This document shows positions 18,248 to 29,842 of a stretch of 64,000 bases of DNA, in pieces. The stretch covers positions 62,001 through 126,000 of the forward strand of contig NZ_VIVL01000011.1 in the NCBI RefSeq assembly GCF_007828835.1. The letters run 5' to 3'. The notes under the pieces were generated by a model. It did not search any database. It was not told the origin of the DNA and saw nothing but the letters and a program-made list of their open reading frames with translations. A program made the translations under genes and the position numbers. The DNA comes from Variovorax beijingensis. GTDB taxonomy: Bacteria > Pseudomonadota > Gammaproteobacteria > Burkholderiales > Burkholderiaceae_C. Every line of letters starts with the position of its first letter. The first letter of the stretch is position 1.

Positions 18248-18790
18248 ATGAAGCATTTGATTCGCGCCGCCGCTGGCGCGTTGTTGATTCCCGTTTTCGC
18301 GCTCGCTGCGGCGACTGCTGCCCAGGCGCAGGAAACCTTTCGCATCGGCTTCGTGAATCCGGATCGCGTGCTGCGCGAGGCGCAGCCGGCCAAGGCTGCG
18401 CAAGCCAAGCTCGAGGCTGAATTCCTCAAGCGCGAAAAGGATCTCACGACGCAGGGCGAAGCACTGAAGACGGCCTCCGAACGGTTCGAGCGCGAAGCCC
18501 CCACCCTGTCCGAAAGCCAGCGCACTGCGCGCCAGCGCGCGCTGGTCGACCAGGACCGTGATTTCCAGCGCCGCCGCCGCGAGTTCCAGGAAGATCTCAA
18601 CGCGCGCAAGAACGAAGAGCTCCAGCAGGTCTACGAACGCGCCAACCGCGTCGTGAAGCAGGTGGCCGAGGCTGAAAAGTACGATGCCATCCTGCAGGAA
18701 GCGATCTACATCAATCCCAAGCACGACATCACTGACAAGGTGATCAAGGCCCTGAACGCCTCGACCGCTGCTCCTTCGGCCGGCAAATAA
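18248..18790 (+). CDS. skp: OmpH/Skp family periplasmic chaperone
   Basis: Periplasmic holdase carrying unfolded outer-membrane proteins to BAM; 180 residues. Signal peptide with cleavage after AQA at about residue 27, then the short strand FRIGFVNPDRVL and a long charged coiled coil (about 45-135, with FQRRRREFQEDLNARKNEEL) forming the tentacles. The ATG follows the bamA TAA without any spacer (TAAATG), suggesting translational coupling with the partner it serves. Confidence 0.94.
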   Translation: MKHLIRAAAGALLIPVFALAAATAAQAQETFRIGFVNPDRVLREAQPAKAAQAKLEAEFLKREKDLTTQGEALKTASERFEREAPTLSESQRTARQRALVDQDRDFQRRRREFQEDLNARKNEELQQVYERANRVVKQVAEAEKYDAILQEAIYINPKHDITDKVIKALNASTAAPSAGK

Positions 18791-18804
18791 CGCCGCGAAT
18801 CGGC

Positions 18805-19782
18805 GTGGGACTGCAGCTCGGAGCCATTGTCAGCGCCCTTGGGGGCGAGCTTCACGGGGACCCGGCGCTGTCCATCGAGCGGCTTGCGCCGCTGCAGAAT
18901 GCACAGCCCGATGCGCTCAGCTTCCTGAGCCATCCCAAGTACCAGCAGGAACTGGCGGCCTCCAGGGCGGCCTGCGTGATCGTCGCGCCGGCCATGCGCG
19001 AGGCCGCGGCCGCGCGCGGGGCGTTCATCGTCGCGGCCGACCCCTACCTCTATTTCGCGCGCCTCACGCAGCTGTGGAAGGCGCATCACGCGCGGCCCGA
19101 GGCCGACCGCATCCATCCCTCCGCGGTGATCCATCCCGAGGCCCTGGTGGACGCCACGGCGCGCATCGGCGCCTTGTGCGTGGTGGAGCGGGGCGCGCGC
19201 GTCGGCGCCGGCACGGTCCTCAAGTCGCGCGTGACGATCAGCGAAGACTGCGTGGTCGGCGAGCGCTGCCTGCTGCATCCGGGTGTGGTGATCGGCGCCG
19301 ACGGCTTCGGCCTGGCGCCGCACGAGGGCGCCTGGGTCAAGATCGAGCAGCTGGGCGCGGTGCGCATCGGCAACGACGTCGAGATCGGCGCTAACACCTG
19401 CATCGACCGCGGCGCGCTCGACGACACCGTCATCGAGGACGGCGTCAAGCTCGACAACCTGATCCAGATCGGCCACAACGTGCGTGTCGGCAAGCACACC
19501 GCCATGGCCGGCTGCGTCGGCGTGGCGGGCAGCGCCACCATCGGTGCGCACTGCACCTTTGGCGGCGGTGCGATCGTGCTCGGCCATCTCACGGTGGCCG
19601 ACGGGGTTCACGTGTCCGCGGCCACCGTGGTGACCCGCTCGATCCGCAAGCCCGGCCAGTACACCGGCATGTTCCCCATCGACGACAATGCGAACTGGGA
19701 AAAGAACGCGGCAACGCTCAAGCAGTTGCACAGCCTGCGCGAACGACTCAAGGCGCTCGAAAAGGCCCCTCAGAAAAAGTGA
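18805..19782 (+). CDS. lpxD: UDP-3-O-acylglucosamine N-acyltransferase
   Basis: Third step of lipid A synthesis: transfers a 3-hydroxyacyl chain from ACP to the 2-amino group. The 325-residue protein has the LpxD N-terminal domain (LSFLSHPKYQQEL near 33-45) and a left-handed beta-helix of hexapeptide repeats ending with a helical tail. The catalytic-His region QIGHNVRVGKHT is present. The start is a GTG 14 bp after skp, chosen because GLQLGAIVSALGGEL is the usual N-terminus. The stop overlaps a GTG in the fabZ frame. Confidence 0.96.
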   Translation: MGLQLGAIVSALGGELHGDPALSIERLAPLQNAQPDALSFLSHPKYQQELAASRAACVIVAPAMREAAAARGAFIVAADPYLYFARLTQLWKAHHARPEADRIHPSAVIHPEALVDATARIGALCVVERGARVGAGTVLKSRVTISEDCVVGERCLLHPGVVIGADGFGLAPHEGAWVKIEQLGAVRIGNDVEIGANTCIDRGALDDTVIEDGVKLDNLIQIGHNVRVGKHTAMAGCVGVAGSATIGAHCTFGGGAIVLGHLTVADGVHVSAATVVTRSIRKPGQYTGMFPIDDNANWEKNAATLKQLHSLRERLKALEKAPQKK

Positions 19783-19805
19783 AGACGATGCAGGAACAGA
19801 AAATC

Positions 19806-20255
19806 ATGACGACGACGCTCGATATCCATCAAATCCTCAAGCTGCTGCCCCACCGCTACCCGTTCCTGCTGGTGGATCGCGTGCTGGACATGGAAAAGGG
19901 CAAGCGCATCACGGCGCTCAAGAACGTGACGATGAACGAGCCGTTCTTCAACGGCCACTTCCCCCACCGTCCGGTGATGCCGGGCGTACTCATGCTCGAA
20001 GCCATGGCGCAGGCGGCCGCGCTGCTGTCGTTCCATTCGCTCGACATCGTGCCTGACGACAACACGGTCTACTACTTCGCGGCCATCGACGGCGCGCGCT
20101 TCAAGCGCCCCGTGGAGCCAGGCGACCAGCTCACGCTCGAAGTCGAGATCGAGCGCATGAAGGCCGGCATCTCCAAGTTCAAGGGCCGCGCGCTGGTGGG
20201 CAGCGAACTGGCCTGCGAGGCCACGCTGATGTGCGCGATGCGCCAGATCAACTGA
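19806..20255 (+). CDS. fabZ: 3-hydroxyacyl-ACP dehydratase FabZ
   Basis: Dehydrates 3-hydroxyacyl-ACP in fatty acid elongation, competing with LpxA/LpxD for the same substrate. The 149-residue hot-dog protein has the catalytic pair His51 and Glu65 in FFNGHFPHRPVMPGVLMLEA. ATG 19806 gives the normal length; ATG 19788 or GTG 19779 would add a short unconserved extension. Sits between lpxD and lpxA as in most proteobacteria. Confidence 0.96.
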   Translation: MTTTLDIHQILKLLPHRYPFLLVDRVLDMEKGKRITALKNVTMNEPFFNGHFPHRPVMPGVLMLEAMAQAAALLSFHSLDIVPDDNTVYYFAAIDGARFKRPVEPGDQLTLEVEIERMKAGISKFKGRALVGSELACEATLMCAMRQIN

Positions 20256-20278
20256 TCTCGCGGCGGTTACGACAAGGC

Positions 20279-21067
20279 ATGACGCAGGTTCATCCCACAG
20301 CGCTCGTCGACCCGAAGGCACAGCTGGACGCCTCCGTTTCGGTCGGGCCCTACACCGTGATCGGTCCGCACGTGCGGGTTGGCGCCGGCACGACCATCGG
20401 TGCGCATTGCGTGATCGAGGGGCGCACCACCATCGGCCGGGACAACCGGATCTTTCAGTTCTCCTCGCTCGGCGCCATTCCGCAGGACAAGAAATACGCG
20501 GGCGAGCCCACCGAACTGGTCATCGGCGACCGCAACGTCATCCGCGAGTTCTGCACCTTCAACCTCGGCGTGCCGGGCGCGGGCGGCATCACGCGGGTGG
20601 GCTGCGACAACTGGATCATGGCGTACACGCACATCGCGCACGACTGCCGTGTCGACGACCACACCACGCTGGCCAACAACACCACGCTGGCCGGTCACGT
20701 GCACCTGGCCGACTGGGTCACGATCGGCGGCCTGACGGGCATCCACCAGTTCGTCTCGGTCGGTGCCCATGCCATGGTCGGCTTCGCCAGCGCCGTGTCG
20801 CAGGACGTGCCCCCCTTCATGCTGGTCGACGGCAATCCGCTGGCGGTGCGCGGCTTCAACGTCGTGGGCCTGCGCCGCCGCGATTTTTCGGCCTCCCGCC
20901 TGGCGGCGGTCAAGCAGATGCACCGCCTGCTGTACCGGCAGGGCAAGACGCTCGAAGAAGCGCGCGCCGGCATCGCTGCCCTGGCCACCGAAACGCCGGA
21001 AGCGGCCGCAGACGTGGCGCTGATGGAGCAGTTCCTGGCCACATCGACACGCGGCATTGCGCGTTGA
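20279..21067 (+). CDS. lpxA: UDP-N-acetylglucosamine acyltransferase
   Basis: First step of lipid A synthesis, O-acylating UDP-GlcNAc from 3-hydroxyacyl-ACP. 262 residues with an N-terminal left-handed beta-helix (hexapeptide repeats such as VHPTALVDPKAQLDASVSVG) and a helical C-terminus. Catalytic His is His121 in THIAHDCRV, and the conserved FNLGVPGAGGITRVG-like loop is present (about 95-109). Start ATG 20279 chosen because TQVHPTA begins the first coil; 23 bp after fabZ. Confidence 0.97.
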   Translation: MTQVHPTALVDPKAQLDASVSVGPYTVIGPHVRVGAGTTIGAHCVIEGRTTIGRDNRIFQFSSLGAIPQDKKYAGEPTELVIGDRNVIREFCTFNLGVPGAGGITRVGCDNWIMAYTHIAHDCRVDDHTTLANNTTLAGHVHLADWVTIGGLTGIHQFVSVGAHAMVGFASAVSQDVPPFMLVDGNPLAVRGFNVVGLRRRDFSASRLAAVKQMHRLLYRQGKTLEEARAGIAALATETPEAAADVALMEQFLATSTRGIAR

Positions 21068-21086
21068 AGTAAGCGAGACGGCCGCC

Positions 21087-22235
21087 ATGGGCAAGGACGA
21101 ACAGCGACGCTTCGCGCTGGTCGCGGGAGAAGCTTCCGGCGACCTGCTCGCCGGCCTTCTTCTCGACGGCCTGCAGGCGCGTTGGCCGTCGCTCCAGACC
21201 ATGGGCATCGGCGGGCCCCGCATGCTTGCGCACGGGCTGCAGAGCTGGTGGCCGCAGGAAAAGCTCGCGGTGCGCGGCTACATCGAGGTGCTGCGCCACT
21301 ACGCCGAGATCGCCGGCATCCGCCGGCAGCTCAAGGCGCGGCTGCTGCGCGAATGGCCCGAGCTCTTCATCGGCGTCGACGCCCCCGATTTCAACCTCGA
21401 CCTCGAAGCCGGACTGCGCAGCCGCGGCATGAAGACCGTGCATTTCGTCTGCCCGTCGATCTGGGCCTGGCGTGCCGACCGCATCGACAAGATCCGGGCC
21501 GCGGCTGACCACGTGCTGTGCATCTTTCCGTTCGAGCCGGCGCTGCTGGCCGAGCAGGGCGTGCAGGGCAGCTACGTCGGCCATCCGCTGGCCAACGTGA
21601 TTCCGATGGTGCCAGACCGCGCCGGGGCGCGCGCGGCCCTCGGCCTCGCGCCGGATGCGCAGGTCGTGGCCCTGCTGCCCGGCAGCCGCCGCTCGGAAGT
21701 GCGCTACCTTGCCGCCCGTTTTTTTGCCGCCGCGGCGCAGATGCTGCAGGCGCGGCCCGCGCTCCGGTTCGTCGCCCCCATCCTGCCGGGGCTGCGTGTC
21801 GAGGTCGAGGCGCTGCTGCAGGCCAGCGGTGCGGCGGGGCGGGTACAACTGCTCGACGGCCAGTCGCATGCCGCGCTGGCCGCCTGCGACGCCACCCTGA
21901 TCGCCAGCGGCACCGCCACGCTCGAGGCGGCGCTGTTCAAGCGGCCGATGGTCATCGCATACAACATGAATGCGCTTTCATGGCGTCTGATGCAGCGCAA
22001 GCAGCTCCAGCCCTGGGTCGGCCTGCCCAACATCCTGTCGCGCGAATTCGTGGTGCCCGAGCTGCTGCAGGAGGCCGCCACGCCGCAGGCGCTGGCCGAG
22101 GCCACGCTGGCCTGGCTCGACGCGCCCGAGAAAACGCGGGCGCTGCAACAAAAATTTTCAGAGCTGCACGTGCAACTGCAGCGCGATACGCCCACACTTT
22201 GCGCCGATGCGATCCAGAAAGTTCTTGAAGGCTGA
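21087..22235 (+). CDS. lpxB: lipid-A-disaccharide synthase
   Basis: GT19-family glycosyltransferase joining UDP-diacylglucosamine and lipid X into the tetraacyl disaccharide; peripheral inner-membrane protein of 382 residues. VAGEASGDLLAG is near residue 12, CPSIWAWRADRIDKI near 122, LLPGSRRSEVRY near 196 and the nucleotide site SGTATLEAAL near 273. ATG 21087 preferred; TTG 21057 in the lpxA end would extend it by ten residues. Its 3' end overlaps rnhB by 29 bp. Confidence 0.96.
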   Translation: MGKDEQRRFALVAGEASGDLLAGLLLDGLQARWPSLQTMGIGGPRMLAHGLQSWWPQEKLAVRGYIEVLRHYAEIAGIRRQLKARLLREWPELFIGVDAPDFNLDLEAGLRSRGMKTVHFVCPSIWAWRADRIDKIRAAADHVLCIFPFEPALLAEQGVQGSYVGHPLANVIPMVPDRAGARAALGLAPDAQVVALLPGSRRSEVRYLAARFFAAAAQMLQARPALRFVAPILPGLRVEVEALLQASGAAGRVQLLDGQSHAALAACDATLIASGTATLEAALFKRPMVIAYNMNALSWRLMQRKQLQPWVGLPNILSREFVVPELLQEAATPQALAEATLAWLDAPEKTRALQQKFSELHVQLQRDTPTLCADAIQKVLEG

Positions 22236-22929
22236 GCAGGCGGCCCTCGTGTGGGACGCGCCGGGCCTCGTAGCGGGCGTCGATGAAGCGGGCCGCGGGC
22301 CGCTGGCCGGCCCGGTCGTGGCGGCAGCCGTCATCCTAGACGACCAGCGGCCGATCCGCGGCCTGGCCGATTCCAAGACGCTCACGGCCCTGCAGCGCGA
22401 ACGCCTGAACGACCAGATCCTTGCCAAGGCGCTGTGCTGCTCGGTGGCGCAGGCCACGGTCGAGGAAATCGACACCCACAACATCCTGCAGGCCACCATG
22501 CTCGCCATGCGCCGTGCGGTCGAGGGCCTGCGCCTGAAGCCCGCCAAGGTGCTGGTCGACGGCAACCGCCTGCCCACGCTCGACGTGCTGGCCGAGGCCA
22601 TCGTCAAGGGCGATGCGCGGATCAAGGCGATCTCCGCCGCCTCGATCCTGGCCAAGGTCCACCGCGACCGGCTGTGCGAGCAGCTGCACCTGGAGTTTCC
22701 GTACTACGGCTTTGCCGGCCACAAGGGCTACGGCACGCCGGAGCACCTGGAGGCGCTGCAGCGCCATGGCGCGTGCATTCATCACCGCAGGTCGTTCAGC
22801 CCGGTGGCCGCGGCACTGGCGCGCACTGCGGAGGGTGCGGCTGCGCTCGTGCTCGAGGCCTCGATGCCGGTTCCGGCCGAAATCCCGACCGCCGAGACCG
22901 TGCACCTCGACCTGCGCGCCGCGCCCTGA
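22207..22929 (+). CDS. rnhB: ribonuclease HII
   Basis: Cleaves the RNA strand of RNA/DNA hybrids and excises single ribonucleotides from DNA. The 240-residue protein has GVDEAGRGPLAGPVV with catalytic Asp26 and Glu27, KVLVDGNRLP with the third acid, and the basic substrate loop around SILAKVHRDRL. The ATG overlaps the end of lpxB by 29 bp, a common arrangement in this cluster. The C-terminal 25 residues are an unconserved extension. Confidence 0.95.
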   Translation: MRSRKFLKAEQAALVWDAPGLVAGVDEAGRGPLAGPVVAAAVILDDQRPIRGLADSKTLTALQRERLNDQILAKALCCSVAQATVEEIDTHNILQATMLAMRRAVEGLRLKPAKVLVDGNRLPTLDVLAEAIVKGDARIKAISAASILAKVHRDRLCEQLHLEFPYYGFAGHKGYGTPEHLEALQRHGACIHHRRSFSPVAAALARTAEGAAALVLEASMPVPAEIPTAETVHLDLRAAP

Positions 22930-22937
22930 GCCGAAGC

Positions 22938-23732
22938 ATGACCAGCCCCACCGGCGCGAACCACATCAGTTCGCGCGACAACCCGCTGCTCAAGGACCTG
23001 CGCAAACTGGCCCAGGACCCCGGCGCCTATCGCCGGCTCGGCCGGATCTGGCTCGAAGGCGACCATCTCTGCCGAGCGGCGCTCGCACGCGGCATCCGGC
23101 CTGCGGTCGCCGTCTTCTCGGAGTCCTTCTGGCCGTCGGTACCTGCCGAATGGGTGAATTCTGCTATCAAAACGGTAGTAGTCAACGACGATCTACTGCG
23201 GGCTGCCAGCGGCCTGGAGTCGCCGGCGCCGATGGGCTTCGTGCTCGATCTGCCGGCGCGGCCGCCCTTGCTTCCCGATGCGCCCAGCGTGGTGCTTGAC
23301 CGCCTGCAGGACGCCGGCAACGCCGGCTCCATCCTGCGCAGCGCGGCCGCTTTCGGGTTCAAGCAGGTGATCGCGCTCAAAGGCACGGCGGCCTTGTGGG
23401 CGCCGAAGGTGCTGCGTGCCGGCATGGGCGCGCATTTCGGGTTGCGGCTGATCGAAGGCGTGGAGGCCGATGCCCTCGACGAACTGAAGGTGCCGCTGGT
23501 GGCCACCAGTTCCCACCGGGGCGACTGGCTGCACCAGGCGAGGCTGCCGCATCCTTGCGCATGGCTGCTGGGCCATGAAGGGCAGGGCGTTTCACCGGCG
23601 CTGGAAGCCCGCGCCAGCCATCACATCCGGATCGCGCAGCCGGGCGGCGAGGAGTCGCTGAACGTGGCGGCCGCCGCTGCGATCTGCCTGCATGCGAGCG
23701 GCGCAGCGGCGCTTGCCCAGGCAGCTTCCTGA
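22938..23732 (+). CDS. TrmH/SpoU-family RNA 2'-O-methyltransferase
   Basis: SPOUT-class RNA methyltransferase using AdoMet; 264 residues. N-terminal substrate-binding domain (SSRDNPLLKDLRKLAQDP), then the trefoil-knot domain with motif 1 DRLQDAGNAGSILRSAAAFG (about 116-135), motif 2 WLLGHEGQGVSPAL and motif 3 PGGEESLNVAAAAAI. It could be RlmB-like (23S rRNA) or a tRNA enzyme; the exact target is not decided by the sequence. It ends the lipid A operon. An AT-rich degenerate palindrome lies at 23162-23180 within the gene. Confidence 0.88.
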   Translation: MTSPTGANHISSRDNPLLKDLRKLAQDPGAYRRLGRIWLEGDHLCRAALARGIRPAVAVFSESFWPSVPAEWVNSAIKTVVVNDDLLRAASGLESPAPMGFVLDLPARPPLLPDAPSVVLDRLQDAGNAGSILRSAAAFGFKQVIALKGTAALWAPKVLRAGMGAHFGLRLIEGVEADALDELKVPLVATSSHRGDWLHQARLPHPCAWLLGHEGQGVSPALEARASHHIRIAQPGGEESLNVAAAAAICLHASGAAALAQAAS

Positions 23733-23806
23733 TCTCCGAATGCCGCATAGGCATGGGTCGCGAATGTTTTCCGGCCCTGCGGCCCGAGAGGGCGACGCCG
23801 CCGGGC

Positions 23807-23812
23807 TACAAT
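23807..23812 (+). promoter_or_regulatory. possible -10 element for carA
   Basis: TACAAT (one mismatch from TATAAT), about 118 bp before the carA start. No convincing -35 at 17 bp. Confidence 0.4.
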
Positions 23813-23833
23813 CGGGGGCTTACTCGCAATAGC

Positions 23834-23909
23834 GTCGCCCGGCCGCCTTTAACGCCAAAATCCCCTTAAGCAGCAGTCCGCAGGCAACGCGCCTGGGGCT
23901 CCGGGCGAC
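23834..23909 (+). promoter_or_regulatory. structured 5' leader of carA
   Basis: A perfect 9-bp long-range inverted repeat, GTCGCCCGG (23834-23842) with CCGGGCGAC (23901-23909), encloses a small hairpin CAGGC-AACGC-GCCTG (23881-23895). It lies between the putative promoter and the carA Shine-Dalgarno (GGAGA near 23921). It may control carAB in response to pyrimidines or arginine; this is inference, and I do not recognise the motif. Confidence 0.4.
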
Positions 23910-23930
23910 CGTAACCATCCGGAGAACCCA

Positions 23931-25100
23931 GTGCTTTTGTCTCTCAAGGGAAGTTTCCCGCCCGCCATCCTGGCGCTCGCAGACGGCACGGTCTTTCAAG
24001 GCAATTCGATCGGGGCCGCCGGCTCCACGACCGGCGAGGTGGTGTTCAACACCGCCATGACCGGTTACCAGGAAATCCTCACCGACCCGAGCTACTGCCA
24101 GCAGATCGTGACCCTCACGTATCCGCACATCGGCAACTACGGCGTCAACGGTGAAGACATCGAAGCCGACAAGATCCATGCCGCGGGCCTGATCATCAAG
24201 GACCTGCCCCTCGTCGCCTCCAACTTCCGCAAGACCGCCACGCTGAGCGAATACCTCGTGGCCGGCAAGACGGTGGCCATCGCGAACATCGACACCCGCA
24301 AGCTCACGCGCCACCTGCGCACCCATGGCGCGCAGAATGGCTGCATCCTGGGCCTGGCCGCGGGCGAGGCTGTGACGCAGGCGCTGGTCGACAAGGCCAT
24401 CGCCGCCGCCAAGGCCGCGCCCAGCATGGCCGGCCTTGACCTCGCCAAGGTGGTGTCGGTCCAGCAGACCTACGAATGGACCGAGACCGAGTGGAAGCTG
24501 GGCGCGGGCTACGGCGTGCAGATCACGCCGAAGTTCCACGTGGTGGCCTTCGACTACGGCGTCAAGAAGAACATCCTGCGCATGATCGCCCAGCGCGGCG
24601 CCCGCATCACCGTGGTGCCGGCGCAGACGCCCGCGGCCGACGTGCTCAAGCTCAAGCCCGACGGCATCTTCCTGGCCAACGGCCCGGGCGACCCGGAGCC
24701 CTGCGACTACGCCATCAGCGCGGTCAAGGAGCTCATCGAGACCGGCATTCCCACCTTTGGCATCTGCCTGGGCCACCAGATCATGGCGCTGGCTTCGGGT
24801 GCCAAGACCTTCAAGATGAAGTTCGGCCACCACGGCGCGAACCATCCGGTGAAGGACCTGGACGACGGCCGCGTGAGCATCACCAGCCAGAACCACGGCT
24901 TCGCGGTCGACGAGAAGTCGCTGCCCGCCAACCTGCGCCCCACCCACATCAGCCTGTTCGACAACACGCTGCAGGGCCTTGCGCGTACCGACAAGCCGGC
25001 GTTCTGTTTCCAGGGCCACCCGGAAGCCTCGCCCGGCCCGCACGACATCGGCTACCTGTTCGACCGCTTCACCGCGCTCATGGAGCAGGCACGTGGCTGA
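23931..25100 (+). CDS. carA: carbamoyl-phosphate synthase small subunit
   Basis: Glutaminase subunit that delivers ammonia to CarB for pyrimidine and arginine synthesis; 389 residues. N-terminal domain with GEVVFNTAMTGYQEI near 35 and C-terminal class I glutamine amidotransferase domain with nucleophile Cys279 in FGICLGHQ and His363/Glu365 in GHPEASPGPHD. Starts at GTG 23931 after CCGGAGAACCCA. Its 3' end overlaps the GTG of an ORF6N gene, not carB, which is unusual. Confidence 0.97.
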   Translation: MLLSLKGSFPPAILALADGTVFQGNSIGAAGSTTGEVVFNTAMTGYQEILTDPSYCQQIVTLTYPHIGNYGVNGEDIEADKIHAAGLIIKDLPLVASNFRKTATLSEYLVAGKTVAIANIDTRKLTRHLRTHGAQNGCILGLAAGEAVTQALVDKAIAAAKAAPSMAGLDLAKVVSVQQTYEWTETEWKLGAGYGVQITPKFHVVAFDYGVKKNILRMIAQRGARITVVPAQTPAADVLKLKPDGIFLANGPGDPEPCDYAISAVKELIETGIPTFGICLGHQIMALASGAKTFKMKFGHHGANHPVKDLDDGRVSITSQNHGFAVDEKSLPANLRPTHISLFDNTLQGLARTDKPAFCFQGHPEASPGPHDIGYLFDRFTALMEQARG

Positions 25101-25650
25101 TGCACCCGCGGTGCTCGACGTCTCGGTGCTCGCCGCGTTGCGCGATGCCGAGGGCAAGATCTATGTGCTGCGCGGCCTGAAGGTCATGCTGGCGCAGGAC
25201 CTTGCCGCGCTCTACGGCGTCGAGACCCGGGTGCTGCTGCAGGCCATGCGCCGCAACCTCGATCGTTTTCCCGCGGACTTCGCCTTCACCCTCGAGAACC
25301 ACGACCTCGAGGCTTTGAGATCACAGCTTGTGATCTCAAAACCCGAGAAGTCGGGCTCGGGCGGCGCGCGCTACCGCAGCGTGGCCTTCACCGAGCAGGG
25401 TGTGGCCATGTTGTCGAGCGTGCTGCGCAGCGAACGCGCCGTGGCCGTCAACATCGAGATCATGCGAACCTTCGTCAAGCTGCGCAGCATGCTGTCGGAG
25501 CATGCCGATCTCAAGCGCAAGCTGAATGCGCTGGAACAGCGATACGACCAGAACTTTCGCGATGTATTCAACGCGATCCATCAATTGATGGATGAGCCGA
25601 AGCCGGGCGCCTACAGCGGCCGCGGCATCGGTTTCACCAAGGACAAATAA
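25093..25650 (+). CDS. ORF6N-domain protein inserted between carA and carB
   Basis: 185-residue protein with the ORF6N (phage antirepressor-type DNA-binding) domain over about 25-130: IYVLRGLKVMLAQDLAALYGV, cut here as LRGLKVMLAQDLAALYGV, then RNLDRFPADFAFTL and AFTEQGVAMLSSVLRSERAV with NIEIMRTFVKLR. A short coiled coil (about 133-152) follows. ORF6N proteins are usually phage or mobile-element encoded; here the GTG start overlaps the carA stop by 8 bp and carB starts 2 bp after its stop, so it is embedded in the operon. A perfect 12-bp inverted repeat lies inside it. It may be a domesticated regulator of carB or an element-borne passenger; function unknown. Confidence 0.85.
   Translation: MADAPAVLDVSVLAALRDAEGKIYVLRGLKVMLAQDLAALYGVETRVLLQAMRRNLDRFPADFAFTLENHDLEALRSQLVISKPEKSGSGGARYRSVAFTEQGVAMLSSVLRSERAVAVNIEIMRTFVKLRSMLSEHADLKRKLNALEQRYDQNFRDVFNAIHQLMDEPKPGAYSGRGIGFTKDK
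25314..25340. repeat. perfect 12-bp inverted repeat within the ORF6N gene
   Basis: TTTGAGATCACA (25314-25325), GCT, TGTGATCTCAAA (25329-25340). It encodes LRSQLVIS-like residues just before the conserved AFTEQGVAML segment. The AT-rich palindrome stands out from its GC-rich surroundings and could be an operator, a recombination site or an RNA hairpin upstream of carB. Confidence 0.8.
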
Positions 25651-25651
25651 G

Positions 25652-28900
<3,249 letters not shown>

Positions 28901-28908
28901 GCGTGGCC

Positions 28909-29778
28909 ATGGAAACCCAGCTCGTCGAACTGGACCTGAGCGACTGGCGCGCGGCCACGCCCAACGAGGCGTGGATCGCGCAGCTGGAAGCGGGCAAGGT
29001 GCTCTATTTCCCGCGCCTGGGTTTCGAGCTGCTGCCCGAAGAACGCAGCCTGCTGACGCCCAGCCTGCTGTCGCCCGATGTGCGCAACATCAGCCTCGAT
29101 GCCAACGGTAAGCTCAAGGGCGTGGCCGGCGACGAGGCGGTGCAGCGTGCGGCCGCCGCGATGGTGGGGCGGTTCCGTGCGCAGGCACAGCAGCTGATCC
29201 ACGGCCTGCTGCCGCACTACACGCCGGCCCTGCGCCTGGCGCCGACCAGCTACCGGCCGGCAAAGGTCGAGACGCGCGTGCAGTCGTGGCGCGCCGACGA
29301 CCGCCGGCTGCATGTCGATGCCTTTCCGTCGCGGCCGAACTACGGCGAGCGCATCCTGCGCGTCTTCACCAACGTCAATCCCGAGGGCGCACCGCGCGTG
29401 TGGCGCGTGGGCGAGCCCTTCGAGGACATCGCCAGGCGCTTCCTGCCGCGTGCCAAGCCCTATGTGCGCTGGCAGGCCAAGCTGCTGCAGGCGCTGCATG
29501 TGACCAAGTCGTTCCGCAGCGAGTACGACCACCTGATGCTGCAGCTGCACGACGGCATGAAGGCCGACATGGCCTACCAGGAAAATTCGCCGCAGGAGAA
29601 GGCCGAATTCCCGCCGGGGTCGGTGTGGGTGTGCTTCTCGGACCAGACCTCGCACGCCGTCATGGCGGGCCAGTACATGCTCGAGCAGACCCTTCATCTG
29701 CCCGCGTCGAAGCAATACAATCCGGATTCGAGCCCGCTCGCCATCCTGAGCCGGCTGACCGGACGCACACTCGTCTGA
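28909..29778 (+). CDS. Kdo-hydroxylase-family 2-oxoglutarate/Fe(II) oxygenase
   Basis: 289-residue protein resembling KdoO, which hydroxylates 3-deoxy-D-manno-oct-2-ulosonic acid in the LPS inner core to Ko. Putative iron ligands are His135 and Asp137 in LHVDAFPSRPNYGERILRVF and His249 in SDQTSHAVMAGQYMLEQ. KSFRSEYDHLMLQLHDGMK and the VWVCFSD stretch are typical of the family. ATG 28909 is 8 bp after the carB stop; GTG 28903 is an alternative. Though probably co-transcribed with carB, its role would be in lipid A/LPS modification, matching the many lpx genes nearby. Assigned from remembered family motifs, so moderately sure. Confidence 0.75.
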   Translation: METQLVELDLSDWRAATPNEAWIAQLEAGKVLYFPRLGFELLPEERSLLTPSLLSPDVRNISLDANGKLKGVAGDEAVQRAAAAMVGRFRAQAQQLIHGLLPHYTPALRLAPTSYRPAKVETRVQSWRADDRRLHVDAFPSRPNYGERILRVFTNVNPEGAPRVWRVGEPFEDIARRFLPRAKPYVRWQAKLLQALHVTKSFRSEYDHLMLQLHDGMKADMAYQENSPQEKAEFPPGSVWVCFSDQTSHAVMAGQYMLEQTLHLPASKQYNPDSSPLAILSRLTGRTLV

Positions 29779-29795
29779 TCCTGTCCCCCAATCGA

Positions 29796-29823
29796 CCGCC
29801 GAACGGCAGCGTTCGGCGGTTTC
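29796..29823 (+). terminator. terminator after the carAB operon
   Basis: Ten-base stem CCGCCGAACG (29796-29805) with CGTTCGGCGG (29810-29819), GCAG loop, followed by a short T-rich tail, just before greA. Confidence 0.75.
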
Positions 29824-29842
29824 GCTTTATGGAGAACCAAAC

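Noticed and set aside
15806..18724. 972-codon minus-strand frame opposite bamA and skp
   Set aside because: Same cause; the plus strand encodes clear BamA and Skp. Similar shadows opposite carB (25664-28879) and clpA (57568-60036) were dropped for the same reason.
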